Part shown: positions 26,136 through 34,666 of the stretch, piece after piece
Numbering within the stretch: the stretch's first letter is position 1
Layout of the letters: every line of letters begins with the position of its first letter
NCBI GenBank assembly: GCA_903851415.1
Contig: CAINOE010000125.1
Location: forward strand, 1 to 54,819
Length of the DNA stretch: 54,819 nt
Direction: 5' to 3'
Origin: an uncultured Rhodopila sp.
GTDB taxonomy: Bacteria > Pseudomonadota > Alphaproteobacteria > Acetobacterales > Acetobacteraceae
Position numbers and translations under genes: made by a program
The notes under the pieces: generated by a model
Databases searched by the model: none
The model's input: only the letters and a program-made list of their open reading frames with translations
What the model was told of the DNA's origin: nothing

Positions 26136-26600
26136 ATGATGTCACTTGATACATTCTCATCGCGCCATGTGGCGCTTCTGGTGCTGCTTGCTCTGCCTGC
26201 CGCTTGCGCGCAGACGCCGCCGGCAACGGTAGCGTCGAACCCGCCGCCTGTACCTCCCGGTCCCGCGGCAACCTGGTACCATATCGAGTTTGCGAGCAAT
26301 AGCCATACGCTCGACGCCCGGGGACGGCTTACTGTTGGCGACATCACCAGTATTCTTCAGCGGCACCCGGACGAAATTGCCACGATCGTCGGCAAGACCG
26401 ACACCGTCGGCAGCCCGGATTACAACATGCACCTGTCGCATCTGCGCGCCGACACGGTTCGTGACGCGTTGGTCTATAACAACAACGTTGCGGCTGACCG
26501 GGTGGAAACCCGCTGGACCGGTGAGACCCGTCAACGCGTCGCAACGGCAGACAACGTTCCCGATGCGCCAAACCGCGTTGTAGACGTTGCCATCCATTGA
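26136..26600 (+). CDS. OmpA-like periplasmic lipoprotein
   Basis: 154 residues. The signal ends in LPAAC (lipoprotein-type Cys), then a Pro-rich linker (PPPVPPGPAA), then an OmpA-C-type domain with IEFASNSHTLDARG, VGKTDTVGSPDYNMHLS and LRADTVRDAL. This domain normally binds peptidoglycan, tying the outer membrane to the wall. ATG 26136 follows GCGGAG; an upstream in-frame start has no signal peptide character. It belongs to the small envelope cluster. Confidence 0.85.
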   Translation: MMSLDTFSSRHVALLVLLALPAACAQTPPATVASNPPPVPPGPAATWYHIEFASNSHTLDARGRLTVGDITSILQRHPDEIATIVGKTDTVGSPDYNMHLSHLRADTVRDALVYNNNVAADRVETRWTGETRQRVATADNVPDAPNRVVDVAIH

Positions 26601-26631
26601 GCGAAGTCCATCGTCGGCTGCGGAGAAAATC

Positions 26632-26760
26632 ATGAAAGTCCGAGCATTTTTGGCCCTCGTTTTGGCACTGCTGGCGGTTTCAGCGTGCATTATCGAACCC
26701 GGGCGCGGCGGCCGCGGCTATTACGGCGAAGGTCATGAACGAGGCGTCTGGCGCGGCTGA
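26632..26760 (+). CDS. Very small lipoprotein (42 aa)
   Basis: 42 residues: a signal with the lipobox VSAC (Cys 19), then a Gly/Arg/Tyr-rich tail (GRGGRGYYGEGHERGVW). CGGAGAAAA precedes the ATG. The tail resembles small stress lipoproteins with YYG motifs. No function is known to me. Confidence 0.7.
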   Translation: MKVRAFLALVLALLAVSACIIEPGRGGRGYYGEGHERGVWRG

Positions 26761-26846
26761 ACCCGGTTGCTGGATCATTACAAATATTGGCGTTCACCCG
26801 CGGATGACCGATGCCGCAAGGGCCGATCGTCTTGAAGGAGATTGCC

Positions 26847-27251
26847 ATGCGTATCGCGACGTCCATCTTACTTGGGTTGCTCCTGCCGATCGGCGCGGCG
26901 CCTTTTGCTTGCGCCCAGCCGGTGCCGCCGGATGGCGGGACGCAAACAGCCGCCAATGCGGCTGTGCCAGGGCGGAGGGACACATACATCCGGAAGTCCG
27001 AGGAAGAACTGGACGATTGGCAGGCCAGGCTTCTCCGCTTTGACGAAGAAACCAAGGCGGCAGCGCGAAAGGACGGGGCGGCGAGCTGGGCCGATCTGCT
27101 GGCGGCCCTGGACGGAGCCGAGGCTGGGGCATACAAGTTGCAGACCGTCGCAGCTGATGGCCTGGACGATGCGAAGGCCTCCTACGAAAAAGCAATCAGC
27201 GAACTGGCGGACACCTGGGAAAAGGCTCGACCTGACGACCGCCGCAGGTAG
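26847..27251 (+). CDS. Secreted coiled-coil stress protein
   Basis: 134 residues. A signal peptide ends near residue 23 (FACAQ). The mature part is acidic and helical (RKSEEELDDWQARLLRFDEETKAAARKDG), like the sll1863-type stress proteins, though short. ATG 26847 follows GAAGGAG. It closes the run of small genes that begins at box 8. The call is by pattern only. Confidence 0.7.
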   Translation: MRIATSILLGLLLPIGAAPFACAQPVPPDGGTQTAANAAVPGRRDTYIRKSEEELDDWQARLLRFDEETKAAARKDGAASWADLLAALDGAEAGAYKLQTVAADGLDDAKASYEKAISELADTWEKARPDDRRR

Positions 27252-27289
27252 ATCGTACGGCTCGGCCTAAGTAGAGGCGTGTCGGCGGG

Positions 27290-27307
27290 TAGGTAGTTTC
27301 CGAACCT
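27290..27307 (+). promoter_or_regulatory. FixJ-like box 9 (slipin operon)
   Basis: Plus strand AGGTAGTTTCCGAACCT, the best match to the consensus. A -10-like TATAAA (27331-27336) starts 38 nt after GTA. Confidence 0.82.
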
Positions 27308-27385
27308 CTCGCCGCCGCCGCTTCGGTCTATATAAAGAAATTCAATATCAAATTTGTTTTTCTCTATTCCGCAAGGTCGGGAGCC

Positions 27386-28222
27386 ATGTCCTACTTTTTC
27401 TCGCTTTACACCATCATCCCGGTCGTCGTGGTCGCAGCCTTCATTTTGGTCACGGCGACGATCAAGATCCTGCGCGAATATGAGCGCGCTGTGGTCTTCA
27501 CGCTCGGCCGTTTTCAAAAGGTCAAGGGCCCGGGTCTTGTTTTGCTGATTCCGTTTATTCAGGAAATGGTGCGCGTGGATCTGCGTATACAGGTCATCGA
27601 AATACCGACCCAGGACGTAATCTCGCACGATAATGTCTCGATGAAGGTCGACGCGGTGCTCTATTTCAACGTCGTCAACCCCGAGCGGGCGATCATTCAG
27701 GTGCAGAACTTCCTCCCCGCCACGAACATGCTCGCGCAAACCACTTTGCGCGCCGTGCTGGGGCAGCACGAACTGGACGAGATGCTGTCCGAACGAAAGA
27801 AACTGAGCGCCGACGTCCAGAGCATTCTGGACTCCCAGACCGAGCTTTGGGGGATCAAAGTGAGCAACGTCGAGATCAGAACCGTCGAACTCACCGACAA
27901 CATGGTGAAAGCCATCGCCAAGCAGGCGGAGGCCGAGCGCGATCGGCGTGCCAAGATCATCCATGCCGAAGCCGAGTTCCAGGCATCGCAAACATTGGTC
28001 AACGCGGCCAAGATACTGTCCAGCATTCCCGCCGCCATGCAGTTGCGCTACCTGCAAACGCTGGCCGAGATTGGAGCTGAACAGAACTCCACTATTATAT
28101 TCCCAATGCCGATCGACATTATCAAGCCGTTTCTGGAACTGCTTGACAATGCCGGCAAGGTGCCCGCCGCCAATGGCCTTATTCATGGTTCGCCCGGGAA
28201 CCAGATGCCGTTGCGGGCCTGA
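27386..28222 (+). CDS. Slipin / stomatin-like SPFH protein
   Basis: 278 residues. One N-terminal membrane helix (about 8-30) is followed by the SPFH core (EYERAVVFTLGRFQKVKGPG, IPTQDVISHDNVSMKVDAV) and a coiled coil (KQAEAERDRRAKIIHAEAE). It would form oligomeric membrane scaffolds, as stomatins and slipins do, often tied to membrane stress. It is the first gene after box 9. A NfeD partner is not present in the window. Confidence 0.92.
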   Translation: MSYFFSLYTIIPVVVVAAFILVTATIKILREYERAVVFTLGRFQKVKGPGLVLLIPFIQEMVRVDLRIQVIEIPTQDVISHDNVSMKVDAVLYFNVVNPERAIIQVQNFLPATNMLAQTTLRAVLGQHELDEMLSERKKLSADVQSILDSQTELWGIKVSNVEIRTVELTDNMVKAIAKQAEAERDRRAKIIHAEAEFQASQTLVNAAKILSSIPAAMQLRYLQTLAEIGAEQNSTIIFPMPIDIIKPFLELLDNAGKVPAANGLIHGSPGNQMPLRA

Positions 28223-28323
28223 AATTCTGAGGTGAGTGCACAGAGCCGGAAGCTTGCTGCCGACCGTGCCGTGCAATCGCTGATGGATGTTGCGACTGAA
28301 TGAATACAACAAAGGAGAGTATC

Positions 28324-28704
28324 ATGGACAGTAATCGCCTCGAAGGCATCGGCCATCAGGTCAAGGGGGTCCTGAAGGAAGGCATCGGCAAGATCATCGG
28401 CGACGCGAAGCTTACCGCCGATGGCGCGGCTGAGCGGGCCGCCGGCGAGGCCCAGAACGTTGCGGGTCCCGAAGGGGCAAGCGTCATCGGCATTGACACG
28501 GATCGCATCGCGGGTGTCGGCCACCAACTAAAAGGGGCGGTGAAGGAGGGGCTGGGCAACCTCGCCGGCAAGCCGGAACTCGTCGCGGAAGGGACCGCGG
28601 AGCGCGATGCCGGCAAACAGCAGAACGCCGTCGGAGGCGCCAGGGATACGGCTCGCGAAGCCGCCGAAGCGGCCATCGCTCCGACTGACGCACCGACGCA
28701 CTGA
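28324..28704 (+). CDS. CsbD family stress protein (two units)
   Basis: 126 residues made of two CsbD units, about 1-55 and 60-115 (LEGIGHQVKGVLKEGIGK and IAGVGHQLKGAVKEGLGN). It is twice the length of the usual CsbD protein and of the copy at 25.6 kb, so an internal duplication is likely. AAAGGAGAG precedes ATG 28324. Soluble; function unknown. Confidence 0.9.
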   Translation: MDSNRLEGIGHQVKGVLKEGIGKIIGDAKLTADGAAERAAGEAQNVAGPEGASVIGIDTDRIAGVGHQLKGAVKEGLGNLAGKPELVAEGTAERDAGKQQNAVGGARDTAREAAEAAIAPTDAPTH

Positions 28705-28785
28705 CCGCGGCCTGGCCGGGGCGCCAGCCGATCGGCGGTCCGGCCTTTCCTTCGGCGGTTTGAACAAAGATCTTATGAGGTTACA

Positions 28786-28905
28786 ATGAGTTTCCTTCTG
28801 ATTTCGATGATAGTTTTGTTTCCATTCCGCGAATTCGGCCGCCACTGGCACCGTTCGCGTTTGACTACGCCACGTGCGCTTACCGGGGGATCATATCGTG
28901 GATAA
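28786..28905 (+). CDS. Possible tiny membrane peptide (39 aa)
   Basis: The frame reads MSFLLISMIVLFPFREFG and then a basic tail, overlapping the next start. The upstream ATGAGGTT gives only a weak ribosome-binding site. Kept because the neighbouring small genes are of this kind, but it may be chance. Confidence 0.3.
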   Translation: MSFLLISMIVLFPFREFGRHWHRSRLTTPRALTGGSYRG

Positions 28906-29497
28906 TAACGCCGACAGTTTCACCATTCCCGCGGCGGACGCGACTGCGCCTGCCCCGCCTGTCTCGCAACAATCAGTCTTCCTGCAGTGGTTCCAGCACG
29001 ACATACCGTTCATCGCCATGCTGTTGCTGGCGCTGGTGGGCGTCGTCTTCCGGCTGCCGGTAACGTATTGGGGGATCTTGATTCCCGTCTTCGCCATCAT
29101 ATCAGGCGCCGAGGGTTGGCAGAATTTCGTCACGCGGCGGGAGCGCTATGCGCTCGTGCTCGGGGTCGCGCTGAACTGGTGCGCGCTCATGCTGGCGATG
29201 TACCTGCTTTACAACGATGGCGTGAAGGGGGTTTTGAACGCCAACGCAACGTCGCTCGCTATGATGGTCCTGCTGGCCCTCGGCACCTTTGTTGCGGGCG
29301 TGCAAACCAGGGTCTGGCAGATCTGCGCCGTCGGCGGCGCGCTGTTCCTGGCAGTTCCGGCCCTGGGCTGGCTTGACCAATCGCCTCTGCTTTTGGTGGC
29401 TGGCACAGTGGTCATTATCGCGCTGGTTGGTTTCGTATGGTGGGTAACCCAGCGGCGTCTTGGGCCTCCCGCCCGGCTTGGGGGTGCAGCAGCTTAA
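28898..29497 (+). CDS. Polytopic membrane protein, unknown
   Basis: 199 residues with five or six hydrophobic segments after a polar N-terminal 35 residues rich in Ala/Pro. The segment ISGAEGWQNFVTRRERY lies between helices 2 and 3. I do not recognise a named family. The GTG at 28898 follows GGGGGA; a GTG at 28874 is the alternative. It is the last gene of the box 9 operon and probably works in the inner membrane. Confidence 0.7.
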   Translation: MDNNADSFTIPAADATAPAPPVSQQSVFLQWFQHDIPFIAMLLLALVGVVFRLPVTYWGILIPVFAIISGAEGWQNFVTRRERYALVLGVALNWCALMLAMYLLYNDGVKGVLNANATSLAMMVLLALGTFVAGVQTRVWQICAVGGALFLAVPALGWLDQSPLLLVAGTVVIIALVGFVWWVTQRRLGPPARLGGAAA

Positions 29498-29549
29498 CGT
29501 TCGTTCAACCCGAGCGGCGAGCAATCGCATCGCCGCTCGACTTTACGAG

Positions 29550-30173
29550 CTAACGGGGTTTTGCCGGTTCCGCCACGGCGGAGCCTGCAAGGGCCGCCGA
29601 CGCTGCGTTCCACAACTCGATCACCCGCACTTCAGGATGGGCAGGATCGAAACTGAGGATGCTCAGCGCAGCGGTGCCGAGGGCGAAGTGTTGTGCTTTC
29701 ACAACGGTAAGGCCAATCCATTGCGCGGCCAAAACGCGGGAGAACTGGCCGTGCGAGAAAAGCGCGACGCTTCCGTCCAACCCGCCAAGACGATCGATCA
29801 GGCGTTCGGCCCGGGCGGCAACCTGATCCGGCATTTCGCCATTCGGACAGCCGTCCCGGAACACACTCCATCCCGGGCGCTCTTTGCGAATGTCGCGGGA
29901 AAGCTGACCCTCATAGTCGCCATAGGCCCATTCCGCGAGATCCGGTTCAACCTCGGCCGCAGCGCCAAGCCCGGCCAGTTCACAGGTCCGGCGGGCGCGT
30001 TGCAGCGGGCTGGTCAGCACGCGGGCGAACCGGATGTGCCTGAGCCAGAGTTGGAGTCCGCGTGCTTCTTCCTCACCGTGGGCGGTCAGGGGCAGGTCCG
30101 TGCGGCCAGTGTGCTGGCCGGACAGAGACCACTCGGTTTCACCGTGCCGGATGATGTAAAGCCGAAGCGTCAT
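29550..30173 (-). CDS. Histidine phosphatase (phosphoglycerate mutase-like)
   Basis: 207 residues. The RHGETEW motif (His 10) and the late FSHGQFSRV (second His) define the branch-1 histidine phosphatase superfamily. The size and TSPLQRARRT motif fit GpmB/CobC-like phosphatases more than true mutases. It follows the GH65 gene by 32 bp in the box 10 operon, so it may act on sugar phosphates made there. The substrate cannot be read from the sequence. Confidence 0.85.
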   Translation of the reverse strand: MTLRLYIIRHGETEWSLSGQHTGRTDLPLTAHGEEEARGLQLWLRHIRFARVLTSPLQRARRTCELAGLGAAAEVEPDLAEWAYGDYEGQLSRDIRKERPGWSVFRDGCPNGEMPDQVAARAERLIDRLGGLDGSVALFSHGQFSRVLAAQWIGLTVVKAQHFALGTAALSILSFDPAHPEVRVIELWNAASAALAGSAVAEPAKPR

Positions 30174-30205
30174 GTCCTTACCCCCTATGCCAAGCCGACC
30201 ACCCG

Positions 30206-32503
30206 TTACGGGTGCGCGGTCGAAACCTGCAATCCGGCGCCCTGGCGCAGTTCGTGCCGCTTGCTTCTGACAGAAAACATCATCGGTTCGCCCGCTTCAA
30301 GCGTGGGTTCGGCGATCTGCCTATCCTGATCGATGCTGATTTTCAGGCACCGGCCGCGCCACTGAACCCGGAACGCCAGGCTGTGCCAGTCCCCCGGCAG
30401 GTGGGGGTCGATGTCAATACCGTCGTCGCGCAACGACAAGCCCGTAAAGCCAAGCACCGTCAGCATCCAGATGCCGCCGAGCGCCGCGATATGAATGCCT
30501 CCGTCGGTCGCCACCTGCGTATCCGCGAGATCGATATCCGCCGTTCGGTGAAAGAATCGAAGCGCCATTTCGGTATCGCCCATCCGCGCGGCCACAAGTC
30601 CATGCATGGCCGGGCTCAGCGAACTGCCGTGACTGCACCGGGGTTCGTAATAGCGGAAGTTTGCCGCCGCCGCCGTTTCGCCTTTGAATTCCTCAGGCAG
30701 TAGCCCCAGCAGCGCGACGACATCGGCCTGTTTGACCACCTGCGATTGCTGCGTCCGCTCCCGGCCGAGCACCACGTCCATCGGCACGGTGCGGCCGGCA
30801 TACTTGGCCAGATCGATGTCTTCCAAACCGAAATATCCGGCGAACTGTTCGAACAGTCCGGTCGTCGGTTGCAGGCCGTCAATCAGCGTATCGGCAACGC
30901 TCCGCCACAGTTTCAGTTCGGCCTCGTCAAGACGCAAACGGCCGGCGAGCGCCGTCCAGCACGCGGGCCAGCGTTCGCGCAGCGCCGCGGCGATGTCCAG
31001 CGCGCGGCGAATGTTCCAGCGCGCCATGACATTCGTATAGGCGTTGTCGTCGATATGTTCGTGGTATTCGTCCGGTCCGATGACGCCGCGGATATGGCAA
31101 CGTCCGTCCGCCTCCAGCGTGGCACGGCTGGCCCAGAACCGGGCGGTTTCAAGCAAAATCTCCGCTCCCGCTTCGAGCAGGAAACCGTCATCCCCGGTCG
31201 CGTGCCAGTATTGCCAGACCGCGTAGGCGATGTCCGCGCTGATATGCTGCTCCTGCGTGCCGCACAGGATGCGGATGACCTGACGATCCGGTCCCAGAAC
31301 CTCCTCCGGCGTCATTTCCGCGCCGGTAGCGGCGGACTCCCAGGCATAGAGCGCCCCGCGCCAACCCATCCGCGCAGCCTTCGCCCGCGCAGCAGGCAGC
31401 GTGTGGAAACGATACATCAGCAGTGCGCGCGCCGCCTCCGGCCAGGTCAGAACGTAGAACGGCAGCAGGAATATCTCGGTGTCCCAGAACACGTGGCCAT
31501 GATAGTCGTCCCCGGTCAGCGCCCGCGCCCCGATGGAGACGCTTTCGTCTGCCGGGTTGGCCGCACTGGTCAGATGGTAGATGGCGAACCGCAATGCCCG
31601 CTGCGCGGCTGCGTCCCCATCGACCTCCACGCCGCTGTGATGCCAGCGCTTCGTCCAGGCCGCCTCATGGGCCGCGAACACGCCGCTCCAGCCGAGATGA
31701 AGCGCGCCTTGGAGCCGATCGCGGGCCTCCCGGCCGGGATCCGTGTCCGGGATGTCGCTGCGCACGACGGCAACGAAACGCTGAAAACAGACGATCTGGC
31801 CGGGGCGGCATTTCCAGCTCCAGGACCATGTCAGTTTGCCGAGCGTCGTTGGCGGTTGGACCCGGCCGTCGATCTGCAACGACGGCTCGCTCGCCATGGC
31901 CAGGTGTTTTCCCGATTGCGCGGTACGCCACACGCCCAGATCCTGATCCAGCCGATCGGCTATCAGCCCGAGTTCCACGCCTTCGAAGGAGGCTTCGATG
32001 GTGACGTCGATCGCGCCGCTCTCGACTTCCAGTTGGATCAGTTGCAGCCCGATGGCCCGGTCGCTCAGCGATACCAGGCGGAGGGTCTGCGCGTGGAGAC
32101 CGAGTTCGGGCGCCTTGAGGCGGCTGCCCCGGCTGAGCAGCGCGCCTCGGCGCAGGTCAAGTGTCATGCGATGCGACGAGACGTCACCGGGATGCAGCAG
32201 CAGCGGCTCTCCAGCCGCCAGGAAGCGGACGCGCAGCCAGTCCGCGGCCGGCACTAGGCCGGGGGTTGCGTGCTCGGTGCCGGAGACGTCGAACAGCCCG
32301 GCCACGTAGGTCCGGGCCGGCACGACCCATCGTGCGCCCCGTGATGCCGCCCTGGCACCCCGGATGCCCAGGAAGCCGTTGCTGATGGCAAAGCGCGACT
32401 CGATGCTGCTTTCCCGCAGCGGATCGTAGCCATCCACGTTCAGGACCCAGGCCGGATCGGACGTCGGCTGCAATACGCGCTGCATCGCCTCCTGTTCGGT
32501 CAT
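30206..32503 (-). CDS. Glycoside hydrolase family 65 phosphorylase (copy 1)
   Basis: 765 residues. The catalytic region contains HVFWDTEIFLLPFYV and GVIGPDEYHEHIDDNAYTN, in which the Glu after Asp is the general acid of GH65. VVKQADVVAL and the phosphate loop region CSHGSSLSP support phosphorolysis rather than hydrolysis. The product would be beta-glucose 1-phosphate from maltose, trehalose or kojibiose. Its start overlaps the stop of the beta-phosphoglucomutase-like gene (ATGA), and that enzyme would convert the product to glucose 6-phosphate, so the pair forms a pathway. Which disaccharide is used is not resolved. Confidence 0.9.
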   Translation of the reverse strand: MTEQEAMQRVLQPTSDPAWVLNVDGYDPLRESSIESRFAISNGFLGIRGARAASRGARWVVPARTYVAGLFDVSGTEHATPGLVPAADWLRVRFLAAGEPLLLHPGDVSSHRMTLDLRRGALLSRGSRLKAPELGLHAQTLRLVSLSDRAIGLQLIQLEVESGAIDVTIEASFEGVELGLIADRLDQDLGVWRTAQSGKHLAMASEPSLQIDGRVQPPTTLGKLTWSWSWKCRPGQIVCFQRFVAVVRSDIPDTDPGREARDRLQGALHLGWSGVFAAHEAAWTKRWHHSGVEVDGDAAAQRALRFAIYHLTSAANPADESVSIGARALTGDDYHGHVFWDTEIFLLPFYVLTWPEAARALLMYRFHTLPAARAKAARMGWRGALYAWESAATGAEMTPEEVLGPDRQVIRILCGTQEQHISADIAYAVWQYWHATGDDGFLLEAGAEILLETARFWASRATLEADGRCHIRGVIGPDEYHEHIDDNAYTNVMARWNIRRALDIAAALRERWPACWTALAGRLRLDEAELKLWRSVADTLIDGLQPTTGLFEQFAGYFGLEDIDLAKYAGRTVPMDVVLGRERTQQSQVVKQADVVALLGLLPEEFKGETAAAANFRYYEPRCSHGSSLSPAMHGLVAARMGDTEMALRFFHRTADIDLADTQVATDGGIHIAALGGIWMLTVLGFTGLSLRDDGIDIDPHLPGDWHSLAFRVQWRGRCLKISIDQDRQIAEPTLEAGEPMMFSVRSKRHELRQGAGLQVSTAHP

Positions 32504-33243
32504 GCCGGTGTCCGACGCATCCGACCCTCGGCCAGTTCGCCGACTGCGACCTCGTCCAGACTCGTCACCACCAGATCGGCGCCCGCGGTTCGCAGACCCG
32601 CCGCGTCGTCATGGCGGGCAACACCGAGCCCGGTCATTCCGCCGGCGCGCGCCGCCTCGATCCCGGCCGGGGCGTCCTCGGCGACAAAGCAGTGTGCCGG
32701 CGGGATCCGCAGTTCCCTGGCGGCGAGCAGGAAAATCGCCGGGTCGGGTTTGCCGTGCGCCAGGTCGCGGCCGCAGACATTGACATCGAAGACTTCGAAC
32801 AGGCTTTGGCCGGATGCAAGATGGACTGACCGCATCATGTCATTGGCGTTTTTGGAGGATGACGCGACCGCCATCGGCCAGCCCAGCGAAAGCACGGCCT
32901 GGACGAAACGGAGGGCGTCCGGAAATGCGGTTACGCCGCCTGCGTGGACGAGATATTCAAGCCATTTCTGCTTGCGCTCGGCATAGCTGACCGCCAGGCT
33001 GCCATCGTCGGGCACGCCAAGCGCCTTTAGCACTGCGCGGGCGCCGATCAGCCGCGGCTTGCCGGCGACATGCGCCTGGTATATCTCGGTCGTGAACAGG
33101 TTCGGATCGGTTATTCCGCTCAGCGCTTCGCGCCAGGCGTGCTCATGCGGCGATGCGAGCAAGACGCCATCGACATCGAAAATAGCTGCTTTCAAAGTTC
33201 CGAGTTGGACGGACGGAGATGCGTGTAATTCGCGGACGGACAT
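32500..33243 (-). CDS. HAD-family beta-phosphoglucomutase-like enzyme
   Basis: 247 residues. Motif 1 is FDVDGVL (D23 nucleophile, D25 acid/base), motif 2 is ASSS, and motif 3 covers GKPDPAIFLLAA and EDAPAGIEAA. The cap insertion and order are those of beta-PGM. It is translationally coupled to the GH65 phosphorylase downstream, which makes this role likely over other HAD phosphatases. The ATG follows AAGG. Box 10 lies 102 bp upstream. Confidence 0.88.
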   Translation of the reverse strand: MSVRELHASPSVQLGTLKAAIFDVDGVLLASPHEHAWREALSGITDPNLFTTEIYQAHVAGKPRLIGARAVLKALGVPDDGSLAVSYAERKQKWLEYLVHAGGVTAFPDALRFVQAVLSLGWPMAVASSSKNANDMMRSVHLASGQSLFEVFDVNVCGRDLAHGKPDPAIFLLAARELRIPPAHCFVAEDAPAGIEAARAGGMTGLGVARHDDAAGLRTAGADLVVTSLDEVAVGELAEGRMRRTPA

Positions 33244-33344
33244 TTGCTGGCACCTTGCTCTGTTGCTGTCTAATTCTCGCGCCCGAGCGTCATGGGATTA
33301 TGCGCGCTCCGGCTTAGCTTATGATGCCGCCGTCCGGCCGAGGC

Positions 33345-33362
33345 AGGTTCGGAATCTACTCA
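33345..33362 (-). promoter_or_regulatory. FixJ-like box 10 (beta-PGM-GH65 operon)
   Basis: Minus strand GAGTAGATTCCGAACCT. A -10-like CATAAG (33318-33323) starts 36 nt after GTA. Confidence 0.78.
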
Positions 33363-33424
33363 ATCGCGCGTTCCGGTCCGGCAGCCCGCGGTGCCGCGGG
33401 GGCGCGGTCGGGATCGAAGCGGTC

Positions 33425-33442
33425 TAGGTAATTTCCGAGCCT
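33425..33442 (+). promoter_or_regulatory. FixJ-like box 11 (glycosyltransferase operon)
   Basis: Plus strand AGGTAATTTCCGAGCCT, divergent from box 10. A perfect TATAAT (33467-33472) starts 39 nt after GTA, so transcription should begin near 33480. Confidence 0.82.
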
Positions 33443-33500
33443 GATGCGCCACCATTATTCGGCAGATATAATGCAGGACTGCGTTGCCAAGTTTTTTTGA

Positions 33501-33516
33501 GCCCGGCAGGCCGGGC
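33501..33516 (+). other. Hairpin in the 5' leader of the glycosyltransferase gene
   Basis: GCCCGG and CCGGGC pair perfectly around CAGG, directly after a run of seven T. It sits between the predicted start of transcription (near 33480) and the ATG at 33548. It could affect message stability or translation. No T-run follows, so it is not a standard terminator. Confidence 0.4.
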
Positions 33517-33547
33517 ACATGCTGCAGCCCTCACCGGAGCCCTGATC

Positions 33548-34615
33548 ATGCGCATCGCCCAGATCGCACCGTTGTACGAAGCGGTTCCCCCGAAGCTCTA
33601 TGGCGGTACCGAACGGGTCGTCTCGTTCCTCACCGAGGAGCTTGTCGCACTCGGCCATGACGTCACCCTGTTCGCGAGCGGAGATTCCGTGACGCGGGCG
33701 GAGCTTGATCCGGTGTGGCCGCAAGCCTTGCGGCTCTGTCCTTCGATCCGCGACCAGCTGGTGCCCAACCTGCTGCTGCTTGAGGCCGTTCGCCGGCGCG
33801 CGGATGAGTTCGACGTCATGCACTTCCACATGGACTACCTGCCGTTCAGCCTGTTCAGCCGGCAGCCGACGCCGTTCCTGACAACGTTACATGGTCGGCT
33901 CGACCTCCCGGAACTGCACCCGATGTTCAGGGCGTTTCCGGACGTGCCTCTTGTCAGCATCTCTGACAGTCAGCGCCGGCCGTTGCCTGCTGCGAACTAT
34001 ATGGCGACTGTCTATCATGGCTTGCCGGCCGGACTGCTGATGCCGGTGGACAGCATCAAGCCGGAGTATCTCGCTTTCCTCGGCCGCATCGCGCCCGAGA
34101 AGGGGCCGGACGCCGCGATCCGCATCGCGCGCGCCTGCGGGATTCCACTAAAGATCGCGGCAAAGGTGGACCGGGCGGATCGCGGCTACTTCGAAACGGT
34201 TATCCGGCCGATGCTGGCGGATGGCGGAGCGGAGATGGTGGGCGAGATATCCGACGCAGGAAAGCCTGCTTTTCTGTCGGGTGCCGTCGCGCTGCTGATG
34301 CCGATCGCCTGGCCGGAACCGTTCGGTCTCGTGATGATAGAAGCGATGGCGTGCGGCACGCCGGTGATCGCCTTCAATCGCGGCTCGGTGCCCGAGATCA
34401 TCGATGACGGTGTGACCGGTTTTATTGTCGAGAACGAGTTGGCTGCCATCGCCGCCGTGTCCGAACTCGGCCGGATTTCGCGCAAGAAGGTTCGGGCGAT
34501 ATTCGCCGCCCGCTTTACCGCCAGGCGGATGGCTCAGGACTACGTCGCGATATACCGCGAAGTCGCTTCCAGGGCCGGTGCCCGCAATTCCGCGCTCCTG
34601 GAGGCCGCCGACTAA
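33548..34615 (+). CDS. GT4-family glycosyltransferase
   Basis: 355 residues. It has the N-terminal GGTERVVSFLTEEL loop and the C-terminal donor-site pattern EPFGLVMIEAMACGTPVIAF with GSVPEIIDDGVTGFIV, the GT-B fold of family 4. No membrane segment is seen. ATG 33548 follows CGGAG; an upstream in-frame GTG-type start falls in the leader hairpin. It is followed by the second maoC-pta gene 51 bp later. Acceptor unknown; starch/trehalose-type or cell-surface glycan roles are both possible. Confidence 0.87.
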   Translation: MRIAQIAPLYEAVPPKLYGGTERVVSFLTEELVALGHDVTLFASGDSVTRAELDPVWPQALRLCPSIRDQLVPNLLLLEAVRRRADEFDVMHFHMDYLPFSLFSRQPTPFLTTLHGRLDLPELHPMFRAFPDVPLVSISDSQRRPLPAANYMATVYHGLPAGLLMPVDSIKPEYLAFLGRIAPEKGPDAAIRIARACGIPLKIAAKVDRADRGYFETVIRPMLADGGAEMVGEISDAGKPAFLSGAVALLMPIAWPEPFGLVMIEAMACGTPVIAFNRGSVPEIIDDGVTGFIVENELAAIAAVSELGRISRKKVRAIFAARFTARRMAQDYVAIYREVASRAGARNSALLEAAD

Positions 34616-34666
34616 TTGCAACGCGTGTAACGGACAAGAAACAGACTGCAAACACGGGAGTATAGA

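Noticed and set aside
30746..32257. 503-codon plus-strand frame opposite GH65 copy 1
   Set aside because: Shadow of the GH65 gene, whose catalytic motifs are clear.
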